Positions 15,696 through 24,106 of a stretch of DNA of 24,944 nucleotides are shown in pieces. Source of the stretch: Prorocentrum cordatum (lineage: Eukaryota; Sar; Dinophyceae; Prorocentrales; Prorocentraceae); contig CAUYUJ010019906.1 in assembly GCA_963575745.1 (NCBI GenBank), positions 42,501 to 67,444 on the forward strand, given 5' to 3'. A model generated the notes under the pieces. It saw only the letters and a list, made by a program, of their open reading frames with translations, did no database searches and was not told the DNA's origin. How positions within the stretch are numbered: the stretch's first letter is position 1; each line of letters begins with the position of its first letter. Both the position numbers and the translations under genes were made by a program.

Positions 15696-16225
15696 ACCTC
15701 CTTTTACTCCTCCTCCTGCTGCTGCTGCTGCTGCTCCTCCTCCTCCTGCTTCTCCTCCTGCTTCTCCTCCTCCTCCTCCTCCTCCTCCTCGTCCTCCTCC
15801 TCCTCCTCCTCCTTCTCCTTCTCTTGCTCCCCCTTCCTCCCCTCCTCCTCCTCCTCCTCCTCCTTCTCCTCCTCCTCTTGCTCCTCCTCCTCCTCCCTCT
15901 CCTCCTCCTCCTCCTCCTCCTCCTCCTCCTCCTCCTCCTCCTCCTCCTCCTCCTCCCCTCCCCCTCCTCCTCCTCCTCCTCCTCCTCCTCCGCCTCCTCC
16001 TCCTCCTCCTCCTCCTTTTCCTCTCGCTCGCTCTCCTCTTTGTGCTCCTCGCCGCTCTGCAAGACAGGCGCAGGAAGGCTGGTAGGGCGGGTAGGTCGAG
16101 AGACTCATGCTTCCCACGCTCTGCCTCCTCTTTATCCTCCTCCCCCTCTTTGTCCTCCTTTTCCTCTTTGTCCTCCTCCTCCTCCTCCTCCTCCTCCTCT
16201 TCCTCCTCCTCCTCATCCAACAGTT
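15696..16225. repeat. Long polypyrimidine (CTC/TCC)n tract
   Basis: From 15696 to about 16027 and again 16112-16222 the plus strand is almost only C and T, mostly CCT triplets with TTC and TGC variants. It can encode poly-Ser, poly-Pro or poly-Leu in three frames and poly-Glu, poly-Arg or poly-Gly on the other strand; none is credible as a gene. Mirror-symmetric polypyrimidine DNA can form triplex (H-DNA). Confidence 0.95.
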
Positions 16226-16329
16226 TTCCGTATCAATAACTCCTCCCTGCCGCGCCCCCGGACGTGTCGGTAGGGCGGTGGCTTCGCCCCGGACTGATCA
16301 ACAATATCTGATCTCGAATCTTCTAAGAT

Positions 16330-16490
16330 GCAGCAGCTTCAAGGATGGAGGACGGGTCGTTTTCAAAATGCTGTTCTCGCTATAGCGCCGCGCTCTAGCA
16401 GTGGGTCTTGCTGTAGCGCCATGCACATTCGTCTTACCATTTCGCAGCAGTTTCAAGGATGGAGGGTGACGGTTTTCAAAACTTCTCGCC
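16330..16490. repeat. Two-copy direct repeat, spacing 114 bases
   Basis: GCAGCAGCTTCAAGGATGGA at 16330 and GCAGCAGTTTCAAGGATGGA at 16444 are both followed by a GACGG and TTTTCAAAA stretch. TAGCGCC motifs occur between them (near 16383 and 16414). No gene is seen. Confidence 0.7.
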
Positions 16491-16555
16491 AGCGCGTCAT
16501 CAAACTGTGGTTTCCTACAATCTATGCAACTAGGTGGTGCAATCTATGTGGTGCA

Positions 16556-16778
16556 CAACAATGCAAAGCGACGCAAAGCAACGCGAAACCATGCAAGGGA
16601 ACGCAACGCAATGCAACGCAATGCAGCTCAATGCAAAGCAATGCACAGCAACGGAACGCAACATGACGCAACGCAGCGCAAAGCAATGCAAACCCATGCA
16701 GATCAATGAGCAGCAGAGCGAAGCAACGCATATAAGGCAATGCAAAGCAATGCAACGCAACGCAGCATAACGCAACAC
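16556..16778. repeat. Degenerate pentamer array (AAYGC)n
   Basis: About 45 units of CAACG, CAATG or CAAAG in tandem. The main variation is ACGC against ATGC, a C to T change at a CpG. Both strands are open in several frames because the units are stop-poor; no gene is implied. Confidence 0.95.
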
Positions 16779-17184
16779 GCCCGCGCGGCAAGGCGGCCGC
16801 CCCGCATGCCGACGCCGCGGCCTGACGAGCCTCGGCGGTGCCCGTCCGACGGGGCGCCCGTCGTGGAGGAGGGCGCCGGGCTGCTGCGCGACTGCGAGCT
16901 GGGCGCGCCACCCGTCGGCCACGGGCAGTGCGCGCGGTCGACCAGCTGCACGGGCGGTGGCCCACGATGCTGCGTGCGCGGCTTCGGGGGCACTGGTCGG
17001 CGCGTTGGAGGGGGATTCTTGGTGGACTGGGGCGGCTCCTCCTCCTCCTCCTCCTCCTCCTCCTCCTCCTCCTCCTCCTCCTCCTCCTCCTCCTCCTCCT
17101 CCGTCTTCCGCGACGTGCCGCTCGCCGAGGCCTTGGAGACCAAGGCCAATGCGCGGCCCCGCGCCGGCGCAGGCTGCCGCTGGC
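16779..17184 (+). other. Weak coding candidate with a (TCC)n tract
   Basis: A plus-strand frame reads through DGAPVVEEGAGLLRDCELGA, GGGFLVDWGG, a poly-Ser run and VFRDVPLAEALETKANAR before a family B element at 17185. The TCC tract is at 17036-17102. The non-repeat parts look slightly protein-like but I recognise no family and see no clear splice sites. Confidence 0.25.
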
Positions 17185-17372
17185 CCCAGACCTCGGACGT
17201 CTCGATTGTCTCGAGACGCGGGCCCCCGACCTCCTCACCACGTCCCTGGGACCGGCTTTTCGTCCCAGGGGTCATTTCTTGACGGCCCCGAGGCCCGGCG
17301 AGGGCCCCGAGAGGCCAAAAGCTGAGAAGAACCTCCGCCTCGAGTTTCTCGAGACGCCCGATCGTGTCTGGG
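17185..17372 (+). mobile_element. Family B TIR element, full-length
   Basis: 188 bases from CCCAGACCTCGGACGTCTCG to GACGCCCGATCGTGTCTGGG. It is in opposite orientation to 17891-18074, 518 bases away, and could form a second large inverted pair. Confidence 0.85.
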
Positions 17373-17890
17373 TTCCGCTGGTTGACGGCGACGCGCTGGC
17401 CAGGCGGGGCGGCTTGCTCCGGCACTCCGGCGCGCGGGCGCCGGCCAGGGCGGCGGGGGCCGCGCCGCCCGCAGCGTGGGCACCGGCGCCCTGGCTTGGC
17501 GTCGCTCGGACGTGTGCATTTTTTCCTGGCGAGGGCCCTCGAGCAGCATCTCGGATCATCTAGCGGAGGATGCACGCGCGGGATCGACAGATGCACGGGG
17601 AGTGTGGAGCTCCGAGCGATGGCGAGCCGGCTGGGGCTGCTGGTCCGCCGCGCTCGGGGAGCTCTGCCGCGCCTGGTCGTGGCCCGCGCGGGCGGCCGCG
17701 TGCCGCGGCCCCCCCGCCCTGCGGAGGCGGCTCCGGCAGCCCGACGCGCGAGCGCCTGCCTGGGCGGGTGGGGCCCCCCCGCGCCGCCAGGCCGAGCAGC
17801 TCCAGCGGCGGGCCTCGTGGCAGGAGGCCGCTCTGCCCACGGCGTGGGCACCGGCGCCCTGTTGAGGTCGGAAGGCGCCCAAGCTAGACT
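17373..17890. repeat. Gene-free segment duplicated at 18075-18400
   Basis: Contains family A copy 2. CCGCCGCGCTCGGGGAGCTC at 17645 recurs at 18250, and the pair stays alignable to about 17722 / 18396. CCCTGTTGAGGTCGGAAGGC near 17858 recurs near 18086 with three changes. GCGTGGGCACCGGCGCCCTG occurs twice (about 17477 and 17841). No gene is recognised. Confidence 0.6.
17499..17624 (+). mobile_element. Family A MITE-like element, copy 2
   Basis: GGCGTCGCTCGGACGTGTGC at the left and TCCGAGCGATGGC (17611-17623) at the right. The interior is GC-rich and more diverged than in copies 1 and 3. Confidence 0.55.
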
Positions 17891-18074
17891 CCCAGACATC
17901 GGGCGTCTCGAGAGAATCGAGACGGAGGTTTTCCATGGTTTTTGGCCTCTCGGGGCCCTCGCCGGGCCTCGGGACCGCCAAAAAGACGACCCGGGATGAA
18001 AAGCCGGTCCCAGGGAAGTGGTCGGGAGGTCGGGGGCCCGCGTCTCGAAAAAATCGAGACGTCCGATGTCTGGG
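17891..18074 (-). mobile_element. Family B TIR element, full-length, inverted
   Basis: 184 bases from CCCAGACATCGGGCGTCTCG to GACGTCCGATGTCTGGG. It is the reverse of 17185-17372. The TIRs match over about 20 bases with two or three differences. Confidence 0.85.
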
Positions 18075-18116
18075 TGGACAGGTGCCCTGTTGAAGTAGGA
18101 AGGCGGCTAATCTAGA

Positions 18117-18156
18117 CGGTCGTGGAGAGTAAGTAGGCGCCTACTCTCCACGACCG
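18117..18156. other. 40-base palindrome
   Basis: Left arm CGGTCGTGGAG, AGTA, AGTAGGC; right arm GCCTACTCTCCACGACCG. Without one copy of the AGTA doublet the two arms are perfect over 18 bases. The inner 14 bases AGTAGGCGCCTACT are a perfect palindrome by themselves. No gene is near. Confidence 0.85.
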
Positions 18157-18512
18157 GCGTTCGCTGGGTCGTTTCTTCGTCGCCGCCCGGGGCCCAACGA
18201 GCAGCCTTCGGCTCGATTGTCGTCAGCGCGTTGGGTCGTCGCTGGGGCCCGCCGCGCTCGGGGAGCTCCTGCTCCTCCTCCTCCTCCTCCTCCTCCTCCT
18301 CCTCCTCCTCCTCCTCCTCCTCCTCCTCCTCCTCCCTCTGCCGCGCCTGGTCGACGCCCGCGCGGGCGGCCGCTTGCCGCGGCCCCGCCCTGCCGATGGC
18401 CGCCGCTGGAGGCTGCCGCTGGAGCCGCCGCTGGAGCCGCCGGGGGGGGGGGGGCTTGAGCCACCCCCGGGCAAGCCCAGCAATTCTCGGGAACTTCGTG
18501 GACTTCCTTTAC
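18157..18512. repeat. Duplicate of 17643-17722 interrupted by a (CTC)n tract
   Basis: 18247-18268 matches 17643-17664, then about 67 bases of CTC repeats (18269-18335) intervene, then 18336-18396 resumes the match (CTCTGCCGCGCCTGGTCG). A G/C-rich remainder up to 18512 shows no gene. Confidence 0.8.
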
Positions 18513-18792
18513 GTCGGGCGTGTCCCTCCACAGGGGGAACATATTCAAAAAAAGTCAAAACCTAGTCTGGGGACGATTTTTTGTTGCTATTCTTTTGGAC
18601 CACGTGGGGTGTTTTTTTGAGCATCTTGTAATTTGCCGCTCAAAGCCCCTCTACAGGGGAACATTTTCAGAAACAGTAGAACAACAGTCTGGGGACGATT
18701 TTTGTTGCTATTATTTTGGAGCATTTGGGGGGTGTGCTTGAGCATCTTCTGATCCTTCGCTCAAGATCCCCCTGTAGGCGGACACGCCCGAC
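18513..18792. mobile_element. Family D TIR element, copy 1, with an internal tandem duplication
   Basis: 280 bases with terminal inverted repeats of 25 bases (18513-18537 and 18768-18792; GTCGGGCGTGTCC and GGACACGCCCGAC are the outer 13), 23 of 25 matching. The interior consists of two tandem copies of about 120 bases: ACAGGGGGAACAT / ACAGGGGAACATT, then AGTCTGGGGACGATTTTT, GTTGCTATT and TTGAGCATCTT. It is AT-richer than its surroundings. Flanks TTTAC and TTCAC may be a degraded 5-base target duplication. Confidence 0.75.
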
Positions 18793-18915
18793 TTCACGCT
18801 TCCTCGCCGGCGCGCCGGCGCCCCGTGCGCGGAGGGCTGCCGCCGCGCCCCGCGCGGCGTGCGCCGCCCAGCCGGCGCCGTCGGCGCCGCCCGCGCGGAG
18901 CGGGGTGGGCGGGGA

Positions 18916-19155
18916 GCTCGAGCCGTTCGCCGACCTCGATGCGGGCAGCCAGGGCTTCGCGTGAAGCCGGGCGTGCCCCCCTAATTACAGGGGGGATTTT
19001 CGACGAAGCATACGAAGTACCCCAAAACTGCTGCCGAACGGTCAAGCAGTATTATTTTTGGACTATTTCCGAACATTCCTCCTGCAGAGGGACAAGCCCG
19101 ACTTGAGAAGCTTGAGCCGTTCGCCGGCCTCGACGCGGGCAGCCAGGGCTTCGCG
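18916..19155 (+). repeat. 46-base direct repeat around family D copy 2
   Basis: 18916-18961 and 19110-19155 match at 43 of 46 positions. Both read LEPFA(D/G)LDAGSQGFA on the plus strand, and two of the three changes are synonymous. The second copy opens the LINE-like pseudogene region. Confidence 0.75.
18966..19102. mobile_element. Family D TIR element, copy 2
   Basis: 137 bases with ends GCCGGGCGTGCCCCC and GGGACAAGCCCGAC, matching copy 1 ends with a few changes. The interior has one unit rather than two (CAGTATTATTTTTGGACTAT) and is strongly diverged. Confidence 0.6.
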
Positions 19156-20870
19156 CCCCCCGGCTACACGCAGCCGCTCGCCCTCCAGGTCTCGGAGCGC
19201 GCCGGCGCATGGCGGGAGCTGCCCACCCCCGACGTCGGGTGGCGCGCCGCCGCCGCTGGCGCCTGCCGCTGGCGCGCGGGCGGAGGGCTCGCCGCAGCCC
19301 TCCCGCGGCCACCTCGCCACGGCGGTGGAGCTCCTGGGGGCTGCGCCGGCTCGGACCTGCAAGGAGTGTGCGATGGGCCTGCGTCGGCGCGCGCCGCGCT
19401 GGCGCGAGGCCCTCCGACGGGGCCTCCAGCAGGGCGCGCCGATGCTGCGCCGCTGGTCCAAGGGGCCCGCGGGCCCTGCTCCCGAGCTCGCTGACCCCTC
19501 GGCGCAGTGCACGACCGCTGCACCGAGCCGCTGCTGGCGCTGGCCACTTTAGCACGGGGGCTGGAGCGTGCGCTGGAAGGCCCTGGATGTGAACAAGGTC
19601 GCGTCGGCCACCCTGGCCGTGCAGCACGCCCTGGGCGGCGTGGTCGACGCGCAGCGCGGCGCGGCGGCCGACGAAGTGCTTCGTCACCGGCGCCGCGGCA
19701 CCTCGGCTGGCAGGGCTCCTTGGAGGGCACCGCGGGGCTCCTGAACGTGATCACCGTCGCGGGCTTGGCCCCTTCGGCGGAGCAGGAGCTGCTGTCGGCG
19801 CGGCACCTCAAGCCGCTGGGCGGGGGCAGGGGGCCGATCGGCCAGTTCGAGGCCCTGCAGAGGTCGCGGGGCAAGTGCCAGCGCGGACGCCGCGGGCCCG
19901 CGGCTGGCAGTCCAGGCTGCAAGACCTGGGCCTCTCCAGCACTGGCGAGGGGAGGGAGGTCTCGGACTGCGTCCGCAGGGCGGCGACGCGGGCGAAGCGC
20001 GCCGCGGAACAGAGCCGCCACTTCGTGGTCTCGTTCTGGGACCTCGCGAAGGCCTTCGACAAGGTCTCGCACAGCAAGCTGGTCGGGCTGGCGGCCCGCG
20101 TTGGCTTCCCCGCCCACCTGCTGCGCGTGGTGCGGAACGCGTTCCGCTGGAAGCGCTTCGTCACCATAGACGGGCTCATCGCCGAGCCAATCTACCCCGA
20201 CGGCGGGGCGGGGGCAAAGTGCTTCTCCGCCGCGCACTGCCTGGCGGCCTACCTCATCGAGGGCCTCGATACCTCATCGACGACCTCCGCCAGCAGCAGC
20301 TCGAGCACGTCGGCGTCGTGCTGGCGGTGCACGTTGACGACGTCAGCCAGGATGTCGTCGGCGACTCGATCCAGGAGGTCGTGGCCACCCTGGTGGACGG
20401 GGTCCGCGATCCCAGGGTGGCACTGGAGGGCGACCTGGATATGGCGCTGGCTGCGGCCAAGGACACGCTCCTGGGCAGCTCGGACGAGGTCACCTCGGCC
20501 GCCCATCTCGCGCTCCAGAGCCTTGGGCTGCCTGAGGCCGCCAGGCCAGGCGCGCGGCGCAGGCTGCGCGGCGTCGTCGACGCTTCGGCGCGGCACCTCG
20601 GCGTGGACTTCCGCGCTTTGCGGCAGGCCGGGCGTTGCCCATCGCGCTGGGCCCGCTCGGCAGCGGCGGATCGAGGCCAGCAGGCGCCGTGTGTGCAAGG
20701 CCCTGCGGGATCGAGCAGGTGGCGGGCTTCGAGCGCATGTGGCACTCCGTCATCTTGCCTGCTGCCGTCTGGCGGGGCGAGGTCTCGGGCTTCTCGCCGC
20801 AGGAGCTCGAAGACCTCAGGGCGAAGGCAACGGCGCTGGCTGGCCATCCCCCTTCATTGCCTCGGACATC
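19110..20870 (+). pseudogene. LINE-like reverse transcriptase pseudogene
   Basis: Fragments of a non-LTR-type RT common in dinoflagellates. Motif A region VVSFWDLAKAFDKVSHSKL lies at about 20028-20084 (frame 3), motif C VHVDD at 20327-20341 (frame 2), then HLGVDF, RQRRIEASRRRVCKAL (frame 3) and FERMWHSVILPAAVW (frame 1). At least three frameshifts break it. One is explained by a 20-base tandem duplication at 20250-20289 (TACCTCATCGA twice). Upstream, LQQGAPMLRRWSKGP and PGYTQPLALQVSERAG may be the N-terminal region. Endonuclease motifs are not seen. It would have copied its RNA at a nicked target; it is dead. Confidence 0.65.
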
Positions 20871-20887
20871 ATGGAGGCAGCACTGCC

Positions 20888-21153
20888 AGGCTGGTCGCCC
20901 CCTGGGGCGCGCGACGGTGCCCACCGTTGAGAGGCGCGCCGAGGAGGAGCGGCGAGCCTCGGGCGCGCGGCCACGCGACGTGCGCGTCCTCTGCCTCCCC
21001 GAGCTTCGCGGAGTGCACGAGGCTGGTCGCCCCTGGGGCGCGCGACGGTGCTCACCGTTGAGAGGCGCGCCGAGGAGCGGCGGCGAGCCTCGGGCGCGCG
21101 GCAGCGCGACGTGCGCGCCCTCAGCCCCCCCGGGCTTCGCGGAGTGCGCGAGG
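20888..21153. repeat. Two tandem copies of a 132-base unit
   Basis: 20888-21019 and 21020-21153. Both contain AGGCTGGTCGCCCC, ACCGTTGAGAGGCGCGCCGA and GGCTTCGCGGAGTGCNCGAG-type ends, with a few substitutions and small indels. The unit also resembles nothing else in the window. It directly follows the RT pseudogene. Confidence 0.85.
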
Positions 21154-21249
21154 CGGCGGCGGCGGCGGTGGCGGCGGCGGCGGCCAGCTTCGACGGGAAG
21201 AGGGGCGAGGCAGGCCCCCGCGGGGGCCGTGCTGCGCAGTCTCCACTCT

Positions 21250-21380
21250 TGGCATCGCTCGGACGTGTGCATTTTCCCTTCGGCGAGGACGATCGAGGAG
21301 CATCCTTGATCATTTGGCGAAAAAGCCACGCACGAAACTGAAAAACAAAACACAGGGAATGGACGTCCGAGCGATGGCCA
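21250..21380 (+). mobile_element. Family A MITE-like element, copy 3
   Basis: TGGCATCGCTCGGACGT at the left and ACGTCCGAGCGATGGCCA at the right, one base apart from perfect. 131 bases. The 3' half is A-rich (GAAACTGAAAAACAAAACAC). This copy has the best-matched ends. Confidence 0.75.
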
Positions 21381-21570
21381 GCACTGGGCAGGGTGGACTC
21401 CTCCTTCCGCGACTGCGCTGAGCTCTCCCAGCGCGGGGGCGGCCAGCGCGCCGGAGGCCTCGCCCAGACAGCTGGGCCGCACTTTCGGGCACGACGTCCT
21501 GGCTCAGAGCGGGTGGCGGGCCGGCGAGACCATCGGGCGCCGCTTCAGCCTCGGCCTCTGGCGGGGGGGG

Positions 21571-21753
21571 CGAGCCAGGTAAATCGAGGTCTGCGCAGAT
21601 GAATCGAGGTCAATTCTGGCAAATCGAGGCACATCTGGGTAAACCCAGAGATCTCCAGGGAGAGTTCGAGCAATCCGCGGCCGCTCCGGGGCGCGTCGAA
21701 GGACGGCAGCCGTCGTTCAGCCTTTCACGAGGCAAGGCTCCGAACACTTCTTC
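21571..21753. repeat. Family C dispersed repeat, copy 2
   Basis: 183 bases, gap-free match to 12929-13111. Sequence on either side is unrelated between the copies. Confidence 0.85.
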
Positions 21754-22021
21754 GGGCGGCCCTCGAGGGGGAGCTGCGGCGGCGCCCTGGAGCGCCGCGC
21801 GCTCGTCTCGCCGTTGCGCGGCGCGCGTGCCTGGACGGGCGAGAGGGCTCCGCGACCTCGCCTGCCCCGTGGGCGGCGCTTGCGCGCGCGCCCTGCGGGG
21901 TGTGCCGGGCGCCGTCGCCCAGCGCGCCGGCTGCAGCGCCCATGGGCTTCGCGGCGGGCCGGGCGGCGGAGGCGGGCCGGCCCGGCGATCTCGAGGCCAG
22001 CCGCTCGCTCTGCGCTGCGTC
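21754..22021. other. GC-rich gene-free spacer
   Basis: No gene or repeat recognised; very high GC, stop-poor on both strands. Confidence 0.4.
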
Positions 22022-22207
22022 CCCAGAGATGCGACGTCGTGATTTTTTCCATACGGGGTCCCTGGAGGTGTCGACCCCTTCCCCAGGGCCAGCTTTCCAT
22101 CCTCGAGTCGTTCTTTGACGGCCCCGAGGTCCGGAGAGGGGCCCCCAGGGGCCGAATTTTTCGAAAAACCTCCGTCTCGATTTTGTTCAATGCGTTGGAT
22201 CTTTGGG
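22022..22207 (+). mobile_element. Family B TIR element, subfamily with CAATGCGTTGGATC end
   Basis: Starts CCCAGAGATGCGACGTCGTG, with the core GACGGCCCCGAGGTCCGGAG, and ends CAATGCGTTGGATCTTTGGG. Closest in ends to 13290-13476. Confidence 0.65.
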
Positions 22208-22668
22208 TCTGTGCCGGGCCTGCGCCCGCCTTCGCCTCCGCCGCGGCTGCCGGGGCCGCCTCGCGGAGGCGTGCGCGCTTGCGTCGGAGAGCGGGAGGTG
22301 CCGGTCAAAGACTTGGTGCTCCTGCCGGGCGAGGAGATGGCGGGGGAGGGGCCTTGCGCCGCCTCTCCTCGCACCTCCCTCGCGCGGGCGGGTTGGTGGG
22401 GCGTCGTCCGGTGGGGTGCTGTGCAGAGCGCCCTGCGCATGATTATCGGCTCGATTCCTGCCGGGGTGCCGCAGTCCGCCGTCTGCGCCGAGCATCCGTG
22501 CAGTTTCACGGGCGCCGAAGTTCCGGACGGCACGTGCACGTACATAGGCGATTTGTCTTCGCTCTTGGGGTCGGCCAGGAGTGGGGCGGCCCAAGCGGGC
22601 AAGTCCATGTCCCCGTTCGCGGGCTTTTGGCGGGCCTCCCTCGGCAGGACAAGGCTTGCGCAGGCCTG
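22208..22668. other. No supported feature
   Basis: Frames are open but I see no recognisable protein. A short segment (TGAEVPDGTCTYIGDL-like in one frame, near 22505-22560) looks protein-like; no splice site is clear. It may be a diverged part of the retroelement fragment that follows. Confidence 0.3.
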
Positions 22669-23360
22669 GTGAAACAAACATCGCGCGTGCACGTCCTCGA
22701 GCAGCCCGCCACCGAAGCGGCGTGGGCCGCCTGGCTCGACGACCGGGCCGAACAGGCCGCGAGGTTAGGAGCTCGCCTCCACGGCACCTCCGCCTCCCTC
22801 GTCACCGATCTCGAGGACCAGCTCGCGAGGGTGAAGCAATTCCTTCGGGGGGGTCGCCCGCGCGCTGTGCGCGGGGGCCCCGCCCCGAAGCAAGAGTGGG
22901 CCGACCTGCGCAGGCCGCCCGCCTCCCGCGTGGCGGCCGCCATGGGCGCCCGCGAACGCGCCGTGGTCGGCCAGGAGTTGCTCAGGCAGTGCGTCCGCTG
23001 CCTGTGCTGCAAGACGACGCGCGAGGCCGGCATCGACTGCCAAGAGTGCCGGGGAGTCGAGGATCGGCCCTCCAGTTTTGCCCGCGTGGAGTCCCAGGTG
23101 GGCTCCCACGACGTTGAGTGGTGCGAGCCCTCGGCCAAGCCTGGAGCTCCCGTCGGCGAGATGCTCTTGTTCTGTAAGAGGTGCTCCGTGTACGCGACCG
23201 GCAAGCCTGCTGGTCTCGGGAGCGTTTGCCCCGCCGAGAATCGCCCTGGGTGGAAGATTTCCGGGGCGGCGATGCACGAGCGGAGGCGGTTCTTGAAGGG
23301 CCAGCATCCCAAGTGCGGCGAGAGCGCGAAATCGCGAGCTGGCCGATTTCCCGTGAAGCG
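22669..23360 (+). pseudogene. Cysteine-rich C-terminal fragment of a LINE-like retroelement protein
   Basis: A plus-strand frame with good protein character: helical sequence (EAAWAAWLDDRAEQAARLGA, DLEDQLARVKQFLRGGRP), then CVRCLCC and CQEC (22990-23050), then FCKRCSVYATGKPAGLGSVC (23170-23230) and FLKGQHPKCG. The CxxC-x14-C pattern followed by a basic GxHP stretch resembles the zinc-binding C-terminal tail I associate with dinoflagellate LINE-like polyproteins, from memory of the family. No RT is directly upstream, so it is a fragment or an exon. It could instead be a host zinc-ribbon protein. Confidence 0.4.
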
Positions 23361-23458
23361 CTCAACACACCAGTGCCTACGTTTGCATAAGCTTGCGCAC
23401 GGCGCCGCTTCTCGCTCATTGGCACCCTTGGGCCCACATCGCAGAAGGTGGAAAAAAC

Positions 23459-23614
23459 CCTCCTCCTCCTCCTCCCCCCCCTCCTCCTCCGCCTCCTCCT
23501 CCTCCGCCTCCGCTTCCTCCCACTCCTCCTTCTCCTCCTCCTCCTCCTCCTCCTCCTCCTCCTCCTCCTCCGCCTCTTCCTGCTCCGCCTCCTCCTCCTC
23601 CCCCTCCTCCTGAG
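23459..23614. repeat. (CTC/TCC)n tract
   Basis: About 150 bases of CCT triplets with CGC interruptions, the fifth such tract in the window and again with pyrimidines on the plus strand. Confidence 0.95.
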
Positions 23615-23777
23615 CGGCCACTGCCGCCGCGGCCCCCGCGCCCCCCGCGCGCGCCAGTCCGGCGGGCTGCGGGGCGGGCCGTGTGGCACCTGCGCATAGC
23701 TTCCGTTGGGGGGGGGGCGCCCTTCGCTGTCCCCGCGCGCGCGCGCCCAGCGCCCTCGAGCGGATGGCCGGCAGTCG

Positions 23778-24106
23778 CTCGGCATCGCTCGGACGTGTGC
23801 GCTGTCGTCTCGGCGAGAGCCATCGCGGAGCCAGCCCCAGACATGCTCGCGTCGGTAACAACGTGAGCACGGCGGTTTCTCACGGTTTTCGGCCTCTGGG
23901 GGCCCTCGCCAGGCCCCGGGGCCGTCCAAGGACGACTCAGGGCGGGACATCTGACCCCGGGAAGAGGTAGGGACTTCCAGGGAGCGCGTGCAATAAAAAC
24001 ACAGGACGTCGCATGTCTCGGCCTGGATCCTCCTTGGCCCCGCCCCCCCAAAAACACGCGCGAGCACGAAAAGTGCACGGGGAAGGGACGTGCGAGCGAT
24101 GCCGAG
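23778..24106 (+). mobile_element. Family A MITE-like element, copy 4, interrupted by a family B element
   Basis: Left TIR CTCGGCATCGCTCGGACGT (23778-23796) and right TIR ACGTGCGAGCGATGCCGAG (24088-24106) match at 18 of 19. The element is 329 bases instead of about 130 because a family B copy sits at 23837-24026. The outer parts match copies 1 and 3 (CTCGGCGAGAGCCATCG; CACGAAAAGTGCACGGGGAA). Confidence 0.75.
23837..24026 (-). mobile_element. Family B TIR element nested in a family A element
   Basis: CCAGACATGC at the left and GCATGTCTCGGCCTGG at the right, with the family core GGCCCTCGCCAGGCCCCGGG and ACGACTCAGGGCGGGACATC between. It is the insertion that enlarges family A copy 4. Confidence 0.7.

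Noticed and set aside
15696-16225. Poly-Ser/Pro/Leu or poly-Glu/Arg proteins
   Set aside because: Product of a polypyrimidine tract, open in all frames of both strands.
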